DNA of 64,000 bases, taken from positions 22,235 to 86,234 of the forward strand of contig NZ_ATVS01000016.1 in NCBI RefSeq assembly GCF_000420845.1, read 5' to 3'. Below, piece by piece: positions 8,531 through 17,907 of this stretch. The translations under genes and the position numbers were made by a program. The first letter of the stretch is position 1. Every line of letters begins with the position of its first letter. A model generated the notes under the pieces. That model did not search any database. It was not told the DNA's origin and saw nothing but the letters and a program-made list of their open reading frames with translations. Source of the DNA: Butyrivibrio sp. AE3009 (GTDB lineage: Bacteria > Bacillota > Clostridia > Lachnospirales > Lachnospiraceae).

Positions 8531-10399
8531 TTATTCAGATACATAAACGCTGTATATTCCGAATACTTCCTCCACGGTATCAACCCGCGATACCGTAACG
8601 GTCTTACCCTTGGAAGCATAGTAGTCCACAAGCCAGTCAGTATCCGTATCAAGGTTCTGAACAAAATAAACTCCCGGCGAAACCAGCGCTTCTTCCATGG
8701 AGGAATAGCCTCTGTCATGTAGCTTTTTTACGCTGAGAGGACTCTTACTTGCCCAGCCCCCAAGAAGGTCGTGGTTATAGCCGCTGTTGCCGACGCCGCC
8801 AAACATCTTCTCTGAATAGGTTGCTTCGTCGTTACCGGTTACTGTAGCGAAGGAGACGCTGGTGTACACGTCGATAAGGTAGTAATTATCGCTCCTCTCC
8901 TTCATGTATTCGTTAAGGGTCTCATATCTGGTAAGGGATGAGGTTCTCCTGATGAGCTCTCTGTCAACCACAGCGACTTCATAAGGCATTCCCACGAAGA
9001 CCGCCACAGTCGAAGCGCACATAAATCCCAACAGTACCCTGTCAAAAAACGGTTCCTTGTCCTTGCTGTAACTTCCGCGAAGGCAGTACAGAGCAAGTAT
9101 CATACCTGCCAGGATGAGAATCTCCAAAAGATACAAAGGATGTGTGATCCTTATGGGATCTCTTCCCCTTACGATTATATACATCCACAGACTCGTCCTG
9201 CAGGCAAACACCAGAACCAGCAATAGGAGCGATGCGACCGTTTTCTTCATATCCCAGTTAAAGGCGCCAAAACAGCCGATAAAAGCTGCCACGTACAAAA
9301 TAAGTACCGGTATGTTCCAAGGAAAATCCGTCATCGGATACTCATATCCCTTAGGTGCAGATACATGGCACAGTCTGTAGAAATAGAGTCTTGCAGCCTC
9401 TGCAATACGGGTTCCCATAGGCTTTTCGTCAGTTCGTATGGTAGCTGCGTAGTCTGCGATCTGCCCCAGCATCCCGGCATCAATGCTCTCATCCAGTCCG
9501 AAATTGTAGTTAAGAAGGAGTTTCTGGGAGCTCTCACTCATTCCTATGCTGTCGTAGAAGGCCTTGTTCTCATTGTAATCAGGTATACTCTGGAAATCGT
9601 AGAGTTCCGTTCTGTTCTCAAAAAGAGTCGTGAACTCCTTCCATTCAGGTGACAAATATGCCAGCTTGTTGATCGCAAGGCATACCAGAATCCCTGAGAG
9701 GATTCCAAGGCAGAGGTTGAGATACTTAATAAAATAGTTCCTCTTTTCCTGATAGGAGCTGCCCTCCGCCGACTTCATGCCGCTCAGATCTATCTCGAAG
9801 CATACCAATACATACTTCATAAGAATCGCCACCAGAACCATCGGAAGCGTCAAAAGAAGCATCTCAGACCTGATGCAAAAAGCTGCCAGGAGCAGAATAA
9901 GCGGAACCACATACATGTTGTTCTCATCATCTTTTTTGGTAAGTATCAAAAATGCTGCGGTGGCCGACATAAGCCCGCAGGTCACCGTGTACTGAACATA
10001 CACCAGATGCGGAAGGAACAGTCCCAGGACAATACCCGCTTCAAAGAGAAGGAATATTATCTTTTTCCAAAAGCCCTTCTCGGAAAAGGCCAGTGCATCC
10101 ACAGTCCTCTTGATGATGAGTGCAAAACATCCGTATTGGATCACACATAAAAAGATGCCGTACCAGGGAAGCGCTCTCGCCACCTTGTAGAACAGGGAAA
10201 TGAGAGCACTGATCGGGTATAGCATCTGAATATTGTGGCCCTCCGGCACGCCGGTGTAGCTGCCGGAGAGTATATCTTTGATTAAAACATCGTCGTTCAG
10301 GTCATAATAATAGTCGCCGAAGAAACCTGCAATGACGAAAACGCAGGCGATCAGCACGGCCGTAACTATGTAATTGTCAGTTCTTCGTGTCTTGGCCAT
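8531..10399 (-). CDS. Polytopic membrane protein, putative GT-C glycosyltransferase
   Basis: A 622-residue protein that I do not recognise by name. It has about eleven predicted helices and a C-terminal extracytoplasmic part from about residue 490. After helix 1 comes YYYDLNDDVLIKDIL, then GHNIQMLYP. An acidic D-x-N-D-D patch in the first extracytoplasmic loop is where GT-C enzymes place their catalytic acid. Start ATG 10399 has AAGGAG 5 bases upstream. It lies between rffA, separated by family B repeats, and the GNAT. A role in sugar transfer from a lipid-phosphate donor is inferred from topology and context only. Confidence 0.6.
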   Translation of the reverse strand: MAKTRRTDNYIVTAVLIACVFVIAGFFGDYYYDLNDDVLIKDILSGSYTGVPEGHNIQMLYPISALISLFYKVARALPWYGIFLCVIQYGCFALIIKRTVDALAFSEKGFWKKIIFLLFEAGIVLGLFLPHLVYVQYTVTCGLMSATAAFLILTKKDDENNMYVVPLILLLAAFCIRSEMLLLTLPMVLVAILMKYVLVCFEIDLSGMKSAEGSSYQEKRNYFIKYLNLCLGILSGILVCLAINKLAYLSPEWKEFTTLFENRTELYDFQSIPDYNENKAFYDSIGMSESSQKLLLNYNFGLDESIDAGMLGQIADYAATIRTDEKPMGTRIAEAARLYFYRLCHVSAPKGYEYPMTDFPWNIPVLILYVAAFIGCFGAFNWDMKKTVASLLLLVLVFACRTSLWMYIIVRGRDPIRITHPLYLLEILILAGMILALYCLRGSYSKDKEPFFDRVLLGFMCASTVAVFVGMPYEVAVVDRELIRRTSSLTRYETLNEYMKERSDNYYLIDVYTSVSFATVTGNDEATYSEKMFGGVGNSGYNHDLLGGWASKSPLSVKKLHDRGYSSMEEALVSPGVYFVQNLDTDTDWLVDYYASKGKTVTVSRVDTVEEVFGIYSVYVSE

Positions 10400-10410
10400 G
10401 TATACTCCTT

Positions 10411-10460
10411 AGCTGTCACAGGAACGGTTCTGATGACACAGGGACGGTTCTTTTGTCATC
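10411..10460. repeat. Two tandem copies of a GGGACGGTTC-type repeat (family B)
   Basis: GGAACGGTTC at 10421-10430 and GGGACGGTTC at 10441-10450 repeat with a 20-nt period, and each is preceded by CACA. They fill the 70-bp gap between rffA and the next gene. The same core occurs in the large palindrome at 17908-18006. Confidence 0.7.
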
Positions 10461-10469
10461 CCCACTGCT

Positions 10470-11606
10470 TCAGGTAAACTTGTAGAATTCCTTGACTCTC
10501 ATGACAACTTCGTCCAGATCCTCATCTGTGAGCTTGTAATACATAGGAAGACGAAGGAGTCTCTCGCTTTCCTTGGTTGTGTATCTGTCCTCTCCGCTAA
10601 ATACGCTGTACTTAACGCCTGCCTTGGAGGAATGAAGAGGAACATAGTGAGAAGCGGGAAGAATGTCATGACCTGTGAGGTAATCAATAAGTCCCTTTCT
10701 CTCCTCGAAGTCCTTGCACTTGATGTAGTACATGTGCGCGTTGTGAACGCATTCCTCAGGAACTACAGGAAGCTCGATAAAGCCGGCTTCCTTAAGAGGC
10801 ATAAGAGCCTCATTGTATCTGTTCCAGTGATCCATTCTGGCATTGTTGATCTCATCTGCGAGCTCAAGCTGTGCATAGAGGTATGCGGCGTTCATATCAC
10901 TTGGAAGATATGAAGAGCCGGGCTCGATCCAGCTGTACTTATCAACCTTGCCAAGCTTGTACAGGGTTCTGTTGGTTCCCTTTTCTCTGATGATTATGGC
11001 ATCGTCCACATAGGTCTCGTCGCGAAGAAGCAGCGCTCCTCCCTCGCCCATGCTGTAGTTCTTGGTCTCATGGAAGCTGTAGTTGCCGAAATCTCCGATG
11101 GCTCCCAGCGCCTTGCCCTTGTAGGTGGACATTACGCCCTGAGCAGCATCCTCGATAACAAGAAGGCCGTGTCTCTTTGCAATATCCATGATGGTATCCA
11201 TCTCACAGGCAACTCCCGCATAGTGCATGGGCACGATTGCTCTTGTCCTTGGTGTGATGGCCTGCTCGATAAGGTTCTCATCGAGGTTCATGGTATCGGG
11301 TCTGATATCAACAAATACAACCTTGGCTCCGCGAAGAACAAAGGCGTTAGCTGTTGATACGAAGGTGTAGGAGGACATGATGACCTCATCACCCTCTTTT
11401 ATTCCTGCAAGAAGTGCAGACATCTCTGTAGCATGAGTGCAGGAGGTTGTAAGAAGTGCCTTGCTGCAGCCGGTCTTAGCCTCGATCCACTTGTTGGCCT
11501 TCTCTGTATAGGGGCCGTCGCCGCAGATCTTCTGATTCTCTACGCACTCCCTGATATATTCGAATTCTTTGCCTGTGTAGGGTGGTACATTGAAGTTTAT
11601 ACGCAT
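10470..11606 (-). CDS. rffA: dTDP-4-amino-4,6-dideoxygalactose transaminase (RffA/WecE)
   Basis: PLP-dependent DegT-family aminotransferase that converts dTDP-4-keto-6-deoxyglucose to dTDP-4-amino-4,6-dideoxy-D-galactose (Fuc4N). The 378-residue length matches the family. Visible signatures are FNVPPYTGKEFEYI at the N-terminus, TTSCTHATEM (PLP-phosphate region), VIEDAAQG, and FHETKNYSMGEGGAL, which carries the PLP Lys. All are close to enterobacterial WecE. Start ATG 11606 has GAGG about 9 bases upstream. No dTDP-glucose synthase or dehydratase (RmlA/RmlB) is in the window, so the substrate must come from elsewhere; rmlD at 44280 suggests a dTDP-sugar pool exists. Confidence 0.9.
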   Translation of the reverse strand: MRINFNVPPYTGKEFEYIRECVENQKICGDGPYTEKANKWIEAKTGCSKALLTTSCTHATEMSALLAGIKEGDEVIMSSYTFVSTANAFVLRGAKVVFVDIRPDTMNLDENLIEQAITPRTRAIVPMHYAGVACEMDTIMDIAKRHGLLVIEDAAQGVMSTYKGKALGAIGDFGNYSFHETKNYSMGEGGALLLRDETYVDDAIIIREKGTNRTLYKLGKVDKYSWIEPGSSYLPSDMNAAYLYAQLELADEINNARMDHWNRYNEALMPLKEAGFIELPVVPEECVHNAHMYYIKCKDFEERKGLIDYLTGHDILPASHYVPLHSSKAGVKYSVFSGEDRYTTKESERLLRLPMYYKLTDEDLDEVVMRVKEFYKFT

Positions 11607-11616
11607 ATTTCAGTCC

Positions 11617-12090
11617 TCAATCCTTCTTTTTGAAAACAATCAGTTTGCTGATAACATAGTTAAGTGCTATTACGATAAAGGTTGCTGCCAGCTTCACAGG
11701 CATTGATGGGAAGCCCAGCATATTAATGAACACCAGGATAATAATATCTTCAACCACCAGTGTAAAAAGTCTTCCTGCAGTAAATGAGCCTGCCTGTTTC
11801 AGAAATTCCCCTTTGGTCTCAACATGACCGTCAAAAACCCAGGTTCTGTTGGTAAAAAACTGGAAAGCCACGCAAATGATCCAGTCAATGGTGTTGTTAA
11901 GCACCGCATTCATATGCAGCACACTGTCCATGAACCAGAACAGGAAAATGCTCAGAAAGAAAGCCAGTCCACCGAAAAACAGGTACATAAGGCCTTCCTT
12001 GTGCTTGGTATAAAATGGTTCGAAAATATTCAGTACAGGAAGAGACATGATCCTGTCAAAAATATCCTTCTTTTTGGTTGAATTCTCCAT
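11617..12090 (-). CDS. GtrA-family membrane protein
   Basis: A 157-residue protein with four predicted helices and the GtrA/DPMS-like pattern (LMYLFFGGLAFFLSIFLFW, QFFTNRTWVF, KLAATFIVIALNYVISKLIVF). GtrA proteins are thought to help move polyprenyl-phosphate-linked sugars across the membrane together with a GtrB-type GT2 and a GT-C transferase. GtrB-like genes lie at 6957 and 37007, and the next gene downstream is a GT-C-like membrane protein. The family call is firm; the exact partner is inferred. Confidence 0.88.
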   Translation of the reverse strand: MENSTKKKDIFDRIMSLPVLNIFEPFYTKHKEGLMYLFFGGLAFFLSIFLFWFMDSVLHMNAVLNNTIDWIICVAFQFFTNRTWVFDGHVETKGEFLKQAGSFTAGRLFTLVVEDIIILVFINMLGFPSMPVKLAATFIVIALNYVISKLIVFKKKD

Positions 12091-12111
12091 AAAAGTTTTG
12101 TTTACTCCTCA

Positions 12112-13854
12112 TTACTTACTTGCGAAAACAATAAACCTATCGCTTTCAAAGACTATATTATAATCGTGATTGTCGATAAAGTCCATTAAGGTATCATATT
12201 TGGACTTATCACTGGAGATATCGGGGCTGTCTTTTCCCAGGATTACTGTGGGTGTTTCGCCTGCAGTATCAAGTCCAAGCAGCTCTGAATCAAAATTCAT
12301 ATAGTAGTAGCTGTCAAGATCAGGCCAGGTTGTGTCAATGGCAGGTTCCAGGTCAAATATATAGGCCAGTCCCGGAACGGTTCCAAATAAAAGAACCTTA
12401 TCCTCCAGCAGTTCGTTGTCCCCAAGAGCGCTGTAGAGGTCAGTCAGAGTCTCTGCGTTGTAGCTTGTAGTCACCATGGATGAAACCTTGGGAATATCAA
12501 GTCTTGCATCCCTTGGTGTTCCGTCCGCTCCGTCATAAAAGGAGAAGTTAATATGGAACAATGCGCCCTGGATGAAAAGGACAATGATAACAGTTGTTAC
12601 AAAGCTCTGCCAGGGGAAGTTCCAGTCCTCATCTCCCATTCTCTGCATAAGTCTTCTAAATAGCCAGAGAATAATAGGTGCTATCAAAAACAGGTTGTTG
12701 AGAATAGGAAAGGTATAGTTGTTGCTACCAAGGGGAGTCACAAGGATCAGCATCAGAGCCGTAAAGGCCAGTGTCTGCTCCTGCCTGCTGCCGTTAAGGA
12801 TACCAAGCGATCCTACAGTGCAGAAGATAATGCCCACAATAACAAACATCATAGCTGCCTGGAACATGCAGTCATAATAGTAATAGTTTCTGGTAAACAC
12901 GCCTCTTGCGAAAAAGAATCTGACCAGCACCAGAAGCCCCGCCATATACAGGAACTTCTTGACCCATACGTATCTGCCGGGAAGAAGCAGGAACATGATA
13001 ACACCCGCTACGATACAAGGCAGAACTATAAGCATATGAGAAAGGCTGGTGCCGTAGGCCTCAAGGATTGCTCCCAGCATTCCGCCTGAGGTGTAATCCG
13101 AAGCTCCCTTGGTCATTCCGAGAAGCTCGGCAATTCCGCCTATATAAGCATCAGGTCCGCCGTAGCCCACGCAGGTCCCCAGGAATACTACTCCGAATCC
13201 GCAGACATATCCAAGGATACACAGGCCGGTCTTCTTAAGGACTTCGGTAAGCTTATCCCTCGTTATCCGGCCGTAGAACCAGACGATCAGGATCAGTGAT
13301 GCTTCCGCCAGATTGGGGAATCTCACCATTACGTTCATTCCAAGAAATACACCTGCTATTATAAGATACAGGTTCTGACGCTCTATGGCAAAGAGCCCCG
13401 CTATCAGGAATATTGTTCCCATTGTCAGGAACAGATATGTCAGATAGTTGTACAGGATTCCTCTGGGAGAAAAGCAGAGGGCCTGCGCAATAAACTCCCC
13501 TATGAAGATCATCCACCCCGGCATGAACCTCTTAAGGAAATAGTAGGAAACAAGAGCCATTGCCGAAGTAATGAAGCTGCACCAAATGTTAAAGCCAAGC
13601 ATTGTGCCTGCTCCCGGCAGCATCATTATGAGCTGCCCTGCCTTGTTACTTAGGAAGGTGGAAAACAGCCACATCTGATTAACGGTATCAAGATACTGAT
13701 AGTTTCCAAGGCTATAGGTAGTATCCGTTATATCAAGTCCCGCATTTGCTCCGATAAGGGGAAACAGAAGGAGAATCACCGGGAATACATACTTTTCAAG
13801 TGGCGCCTGATATTTTTTTAGATTGTAAAAGTAGCTTCTGATATTTTTTAACAT
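12112..13854 (-). CDS. Polytopic membrane protein, putative GT-C glycosyltransferase
   Basis: A 580-residue protein with about eleven helices and a short C-terminal soluble domain (about 460-580). The first extracytoplasmic loop carries GLDITDTTYSLGNY, an acidic pair in the GT-C catalytic position. I recognise no named family. The start overlaps the acyltransferase stop by 7 bases, and the GtrA gene follows closely downstream, so an acyltransferase/GT-C/GtrA unit that decorates the glycan is plausible. Function is inferred from context. Confidence 0.6.
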   Translation of the reverse strand: MLKNIRSYFYNLKKYQAPLEKYVFPVILLLFPLIGANAGLDITDTTYSLGNYQYLDTVNQMWLFSTFLSNKAGQLIMMLPGAGTMLGFNIWCSFITSAMALVSYYFLKRFMPGWMIFIGEFIAQALCFSPRGILYNYLTYLFLTMGTIFLIAGLFAIERQNLYLIIAGVFLGMNVMVRFPNLAEASLILIVWFYGRITRDKLTEVLKKTGLCILGYVCGFGVVFLGTCVGYGGPDAYIGGIAELLGMTKGASDYTSGGMLGAILEAYGTSLSHMLIVLPCIVAGVIMFLLLPGRYVWVKKFLYMAGLLVLVRFFFARGVFTRNYYYYDCMFQAAMMFVIVGIIFCTVGSLGILNGSRQEQTLAFTALMLILVTPLGSNNYTFPILNNLFLIAPIILWLFRRLMQRMGDEDWNFPWQSFVTTVIIVLFIQGALFHINFSFYDGADGTPRDARLDIPKVSSMVTTSYNAETLTDLYSALGDNELLEDKVLLFGTVPGLAYIFDLEPAIDTTWPDLDSYYYMNFDSELLGLDTAGETPTVILGKDSPDISSDKSKYDTLMDFIDNHDYNIVFESDRFIVFASK

Positions 13855-14960
13855 AAGCCCTCATCCCACTGTCTGATTCTCTTGAAAATCCAGGTCTCAT
13901 GAAGCACTCTTCCCAGGAAGTCGAAGATCATCTTTCTGATCCAGTCCACAAACACTCCCGCTGCAAACACGATAAGGATGCATATGAGCTGATGGCATGC
14001 AAAGAGGATCACGTTGGTCTTAGGCACCTCCCCGAAGATGTGCTCAAGCCACCACAGCCACCTGTCCTGAATCTCAATATGCATATGAAGCAGATATACA
14101 CCGAAAGTAAAAGGTGCTGCAAATCTCACTGCGTCGGCGAACCAATTTTCCTTCATACGGAAGTACCTGAAGAAAGAGAACAGTCCAAGGGACCCTGTGA
14201 GCGTGAATATAAAGTTAAGATCAAGAGGCACCCCTGCATAATACACAAGGCCTCCTCTGTATAGATTAATGTAATACAGCCCAATGCTCATGGCAGCTAT
14301 AATCACCACAGACACCAGAAATACTGCTGCGCTTCTCTTGGCATCGTAGAAGAGCTGCACATCATATTTTCTGATATAAGCAGCTATCAGATAGAGTACC
14401 AGGAACCAGCCAAAGTCATAGCCGTGATGGTCGGTAACGAACATTACAGGCACGAAGCTCTTAACCACACTGAACCAAATGAGAAGTCCCATGATAACCG
14501 CCTTCATCTGCTTCCTCGTAAGGCTCTCGCAGGCAGCGTTCATAACAGGTGACATCACATACATGATGATATAGGCTGTCACAAACCAGTAATGCTCTGA
14601 GGATATCGGGAAAAGATACTGCACAAGCTTGTACATGGAATCATCGGAGCCCACAGCATAGGTTCCGACCGCCATCATTGCCAGTGATATCAGAATGGTA
14701 TAGAAATACACCTGGCAAAGAAGTGTGATAACACGACTGGGTCTCACCTTCCCCTTGGAAAGGAAAAAGCCGCTGATGAGCACATAAGTATTAAGTCCCG
14801 GAATACAGATAGCTTCTATGATCGTGGCATAGATCTGAACTCCCGACGCCGGCATTCCCAGCTCCAGAAGCACCTGTGCATGGGAATTATAGTGAAGGCA
14901 CAGTATCATCAGTATTGCCACTATTCTCAACAGCTCTATGCTCGCATTTCTCTTTTTCAC
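13848..14960 (-). CDS. Acyltransferase family 3 (OafA/NodX-like) membrane protein
   Basis: About 370 residues, with ten predicted helices. IELLRIVAILMILCLHYN near the N-terminus carries the conserved Arg and His of acyltransferase-3 proteins, and LISGFFLSKG and EHYWFVTAYIIMYV are also typical. These enzymes O-acetylate or otherwise acylate surface sugars. The longest frame starts at ATG 14966, but GGGAGG touches that codon. GTG at 14960 lies 6 bases from GGGAGG and gives KKRNASIELLRI directly, so I prefer it. It overlaps the downstream membrane protein by 7 bases. The acyl group and sugar are unknown. Confidence 0.85.
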   Translation of the reverse strand: MKKRNASIELLRIVAILMILCLHYNSHAQVLLELGMPASGVQIYATIIEAICIPGLNTYVLISGFFLSKGKVRPSRVITLLCQVYFYTILISLAMMAVGTYAVGSDDSMYKLVQYLFPISSEHYWFVTAYIIMYVMSPVMNAACESLTRKQMKAVIMGLLIWFSVVKSFVPVMFVTDHHGYDFGWFLVLYLIAAYIRKYDVQLFYDAKRSAAVFLVSVVIIAAMSIGLYYINLYRGGLVYYAGVPLDLNFIFTLTGSLGLFSFFRYFRMKENWFADAVRFAAPFTFGVYLLHMHIEIQDRWLWWLEHIFGEVPKTNVILFACHQLICILIVFAAGVFVDWIRKMIFDFLGRVLHETWIFKRIRQWDEGLC

Positions 14961-14988
14961 AACCATCCTCCCGCTTTACTCCACTGAA

Positions 14989-15024
14989 GTGCCTGGCACT
15001 TTAGTATAACGCAGTGCCTGTCAC
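14989..15024. repeat. Two family A repeats, 25-nt period
   Basis: GTGCCTGGCAC at 14989-14999 and GTGCCTGTCAC at 15014-15024. The spacing is 25 nt, as in the array at 531-591. They lie between the ABC transporter stop and the acyltransferase start. Confidence 0.75.
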
Positions 15025-15025
15025 T

Positions 15026-16777
15026 TTACTTCTCTACCACAGCCTTGCCGTCGGCTACTCTGTAGACCATGTCGCACTTCTCGATGGTCTGCAGTCTGTG
15101 GGCAATAATAATAAGGGTCTTTCTTCCGTGGAGTCTATTAATGGAATCCATAATGGCACTCTCTGTCTCATTATCAAGAGCAGAGGTTGCCTCATCCAGA
15201 ACCAGTACCTCAGGGTCTTCAAAAAGAGCCCTTGCAATACCGATTCTCTGTCTCTGACCGCCGGAGAGTCTGATTCCTCTCTCGCCGATCTTGGTATCAA
15301 GTCCTTCGGGAAGGCTCTTTACGAATTCATCAAGAGCTGCCTCCTTAAGGGCCTGCCATACTTTTTTATCATCAATATCTTCATCGGCGATACCGAAGGC
15401 CACATTCTTTCTGATGGTTGAATCCACCATGAAAATGGTCTGGGGGATATAGCCGATATTCTTAAGCCAGCCCTGATAGTTCTTGGAAACATCTTCCCCG
15501 TCAGCAAGGATCTTGCCGCCCTCGGGCTTAAGAAGTCCCAACAGCACATCTACGATGGTAGTCTTGCCGGCGCCGGAGGTTCCAACGATACCAACACTCT
15601 TACCAACAGGAATACTCATGTTGGCCTTGTCCAGAACATATCTGTCTGTTCCGGGATATTTGTAGCTGATGTCCACCATGTCGATATTCTTGGTAACGGG
15701 CAGCTTCTCGACATTAGTCTTAACTCTGTAATCTGTCTCGTTGTAGCTTACGGAAGCATCGTTAATCTCTGACTGGAGATTGTCGGTCACATTCATAAGG
15801 AAAGGCTCAAAATAAGCGATGGAAGTCAGGTAATTATTGATCCTGTTGGCGCTTGGAAGAAGCCTTGTGGCCGCAGCCGCAAGAACCGTCAGGGATTCGA
15901 TGAGATCTGTAAGCTCTCTTCCGCCTGCCATTACAGCCAGCATATATCCGATCATTCCGGCAATGGCAATGGTCTCGATAAGAAGCCTTGGTGTTGAATT
16001 GTACAGACCGTACTTCTGAACAGCATTGACATATCCTGCTCCGCAGTCCGCATAACCATTGATAAAATAGTTCTCTTTGTTAGCGATCTTGATCTCTTTG
16101 ATGCCGGTGACGGATTCATCGATCCACTTGTAGAGACCGCTGTAGTAATCCTGATTCTCCTGTCCGGCCTTGACCATGATAGGCTTGATCTTGAACTTGA
16201 TTATAAGAAGTACAACCACCAGGAGGGATGCAATGGTTATAGTCATCACAGGATCCTGGCTAAGAAGTATTGCAACAAGGCAGATGAAAACAATGATCTC
16301 ACTTATGAGCTGAAGGCTGCTAAGGATCAGTCCGTACATATTATTGACATCAGATGTTATGTTTCTCTGAATGACACTGGTGTCAGCCCCAAGATAGTAC
16401 TCATAGGGTCTTTCCATGAAATTGATCATCATTCGTCTGGAAGTTGCAAACTGATTGGTATATACAAAACGAAGCTGTACAACATTTACGAAGTACAGGA
16501 AAACATTTTTTACCACAAAGACAACTATAAGTGACACCATGATAACCGCTGCCAGCTGATTGGTACTCTCTAAATGAAGAGAATTATAGATAAATGAAAG
16601 AGCCCTGCTCTCCTGAACCTTCTCCGGGCTTACAACCACAGCCATAATAGGAGCGATCATGGCAATTCCCAGGGACTCCAGGATTCCGCCTATGAGCATC
16701 AGGATCACAATCCCCACCATCTGTCTCTTTTGTCTGCCATCCAGCAGTTTCATCAGTTTCTTGTAAATCTTACGCAT
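15026..16777 (-). CDS. ABC exporter with fused membrane and ATPase domains (MsbA/PglK-like flippase)
   Basis: A 583-residue half-transporter. Residues 1-320 form a six-helix type IV exporter domain. The ATPase domain has Walker A GTSGAGKTT near 388, signature LSGGQRQR, Walker B VLVLDEATSALD and an H-loop IIAHRL. PglK of Campylobacter has this architecture and flips lipid-linked oligosaccharide. No Wzx-type flippase is in the window, so this is the best candidate for moving the lipid-linked repeat unit outward. Start ATG 16777 has AGAGGAA upstream. A lipid or drug exporter would look similar, so the substrate rests on context. Confidence 0.85.
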   Translation of the reverse strand: MRKIYKKLMKLLDGRQKRQMVGIVILMLIGGILESLGIAMIAPIMAVVVSPEKVQESRALSFIYNSLHLESTNQLAAVIMVSLIVVFVVKNVFLYFVNVVQLRFVYTNQFATSRRMMINFMERPYEYYLGADTSVIQRNITSDVNNMYGLILSSLQLISEIIVFICLVAILLSQDPVMTITIASLLVVVLLIIKFKIKPIMVKAGQENQDYYSGLYKWIDESVTGIKEIKIANKENYFINGYADCGAGYVNAVQKYGLYNSTPRLLIETIAIAGMIGYMLAVMAGGRELTDLIESLTVLAAAATRLLPSANRINNYLTSIAYFEPFLMNVTDNLQSEINDASVSYNETDYRVKTNVEKLPVTKNIDMVDISYKYPGTDRYVLDKANMSIPVGKSVGIVGTSGAGKTTIVDVLLGLLKPEGGKILADGEDVSKNYQGWLKNIGYIPQTIFMVDSTIRKNVAFGIADEDIDDKKVWQALKEAALDEFVKSLPEGLDTKIGERGIRLSGGQRQRIGIARALFEDPEVLVLDEATSALDNETESAIMDSINRLHGRKTLIIIAHRLQTIEKCDMVYRVADGKAVVEK

Positions 16778-16798
16778 ATATTTCCTCTTTATTTCATG

Positions 16799-16809
16799 GT
16801 GACAGGCAC
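16799..16809. repeat. Single family A repeat (GTGACAGGCAC)
   Basis: One inverted copy of the family A core, in the short gap before the ABC transporter gene and 4 bases after the GT gene's stop. Confidence 0.6.
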
Positions 16810-16812
16810 CAG

Positions 16813-17886
16813 TTATATAGCTTCGTTCTGTCTATGAATCTCGGGAGCTTCATAGATATCCATGAAGTCGTCGCCCAAATAGAGCTTCTCTTTGGCGAAC
16901 TTAATGGAATCCGTAACAGTATAAACGGACACCACTCTGTCAAAGGACAGACCCTCTATGAGATTGAGCATCTCCATGGGGAAGGAACCGTCCAGTATCA
17001 CAGCGTCCCCGAAGATTTTATTATACTCCAAAAGATCTCTTGGGTGCTGCTTGATCAGAACGATGGCTTTCTGACCATCGATCGTGCCATAGTCTCTTAT
17101 GATATCCTCGAAGATCCTGCGTCTCGTATCCAGATCGCAGAGAGGCTCCGAGAGAACAAGCAGTGTGGGTAGGCCCTTCTTGGTCTCGTCCAGCTTGCTC
17201 CTCAGCTTATCAATATCCTCCACGAAGAGTTCCAGCAGCAGCTCCTTCTCAGAGGCTGTAAGGCGCTCTGTCAGGTTCTTCCTTGGAAGTTCCACGTATT
17301 TGGGACATGGATACTGAAGAACAGAGATGTCATTGACCTCCATATCTATACAGTACTTCCCATAACCATTCTGAATATGAATAAGTCCCAGCTCCGCCAT
17401 CTTGGCCTTGATATTAAAATGACCTCTGTTATCGTATCTGGCGGTATCATAGTACCTGATGCAGTCAAGGCCGTCCTCGAGAGCATGGTATCTGATCTTC
17501 TTGTAGCTAAGATAATAGCCTATCGGGTCTGAATCGCAGAACACATAGATGTCCTTGTATTTGGAGAAGTCCACAGGAACGAACTTTTCCTGGAGCTTAC
17601 CGAACTTCTTGCAAAAACGGATGCGCCTTAACATATTGATCGCAATGTTGCCGGAATCCGTCTTGAGAGGTTTCAGCTCCTCAAAAAAAGTGTCCTCTTT
17701 CTCGTCATATTCATAGACTTCATCAAATATCGGCGATTTCTTTGCCCTGTCCACCATGGTTCCAAACCTGTTGGACATCTTGGACAGCACCAGCGTGGCA
17801 CCGCCCTTCTTCCCCAGGGCAAATTCCTTGAGGCAGGCTATATAAACATGGTAAAAGGTGTGGCATACATAAATTCTGTCGTACAT
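16813..17886 (-). CDS. Sialyltransferase-like GT-B glycosyltransferase (GT52/related)
   Basis: About 357 residues. Two motifs shared by GT-B bacterial sialyltransferases are present: E-D-G in HALEDGLDC near residue 138 and the HP pair in IKQHPRD near 282, followed by SFPMEML near 302. These enzymes use CMP-activated nonulosonic acids. With PseI, PseG and a PseF-domain protein a few genes upstream, it is the obvious candidate for transfer of the nonulosonic acid made here. The longest frame begins with GTG 17892; ATG 17886 is preferred because GGGAG lies 5 bases upstream. The family assignment is fair; donor identity is inferred. Confidence 0.72.
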   Translation of the reverse strand: MYDRIYVCHTFYHVYIACLKEFALGKKGGATLVLSKMSNRFGTMVDRAKKSPIFDEVYEYDEKEDTFFEELKPLKTDSGNIAINMLRRIRFCKKFGKLQEKFVPVDFSKYKDIYVFCDSDPIGYYLSYKKIRYHALEDGLDCIRYYDTARYDNRGHFNIKAKMAELGLIHIQNGYGKYCIDMEVNDISVLQYPCPKYVELPRKNLTERLTASEKELLLELFVEDIDKLRSKLDETKKGLPTLLVLSEPLCDLDTRRRIFEDIIRDYGTIDGQKAIVLIKQHPRDLLEYNKIFGDAVILDGSFPMEMLNLIEGLSFDRVVSVYTVTDSIKFAKEKLYLGDDFMDIYEAPEIHRQNEAI

Positions 17887-17907
17887 AATCACTCCCGGTA
17901 TCCTTAT

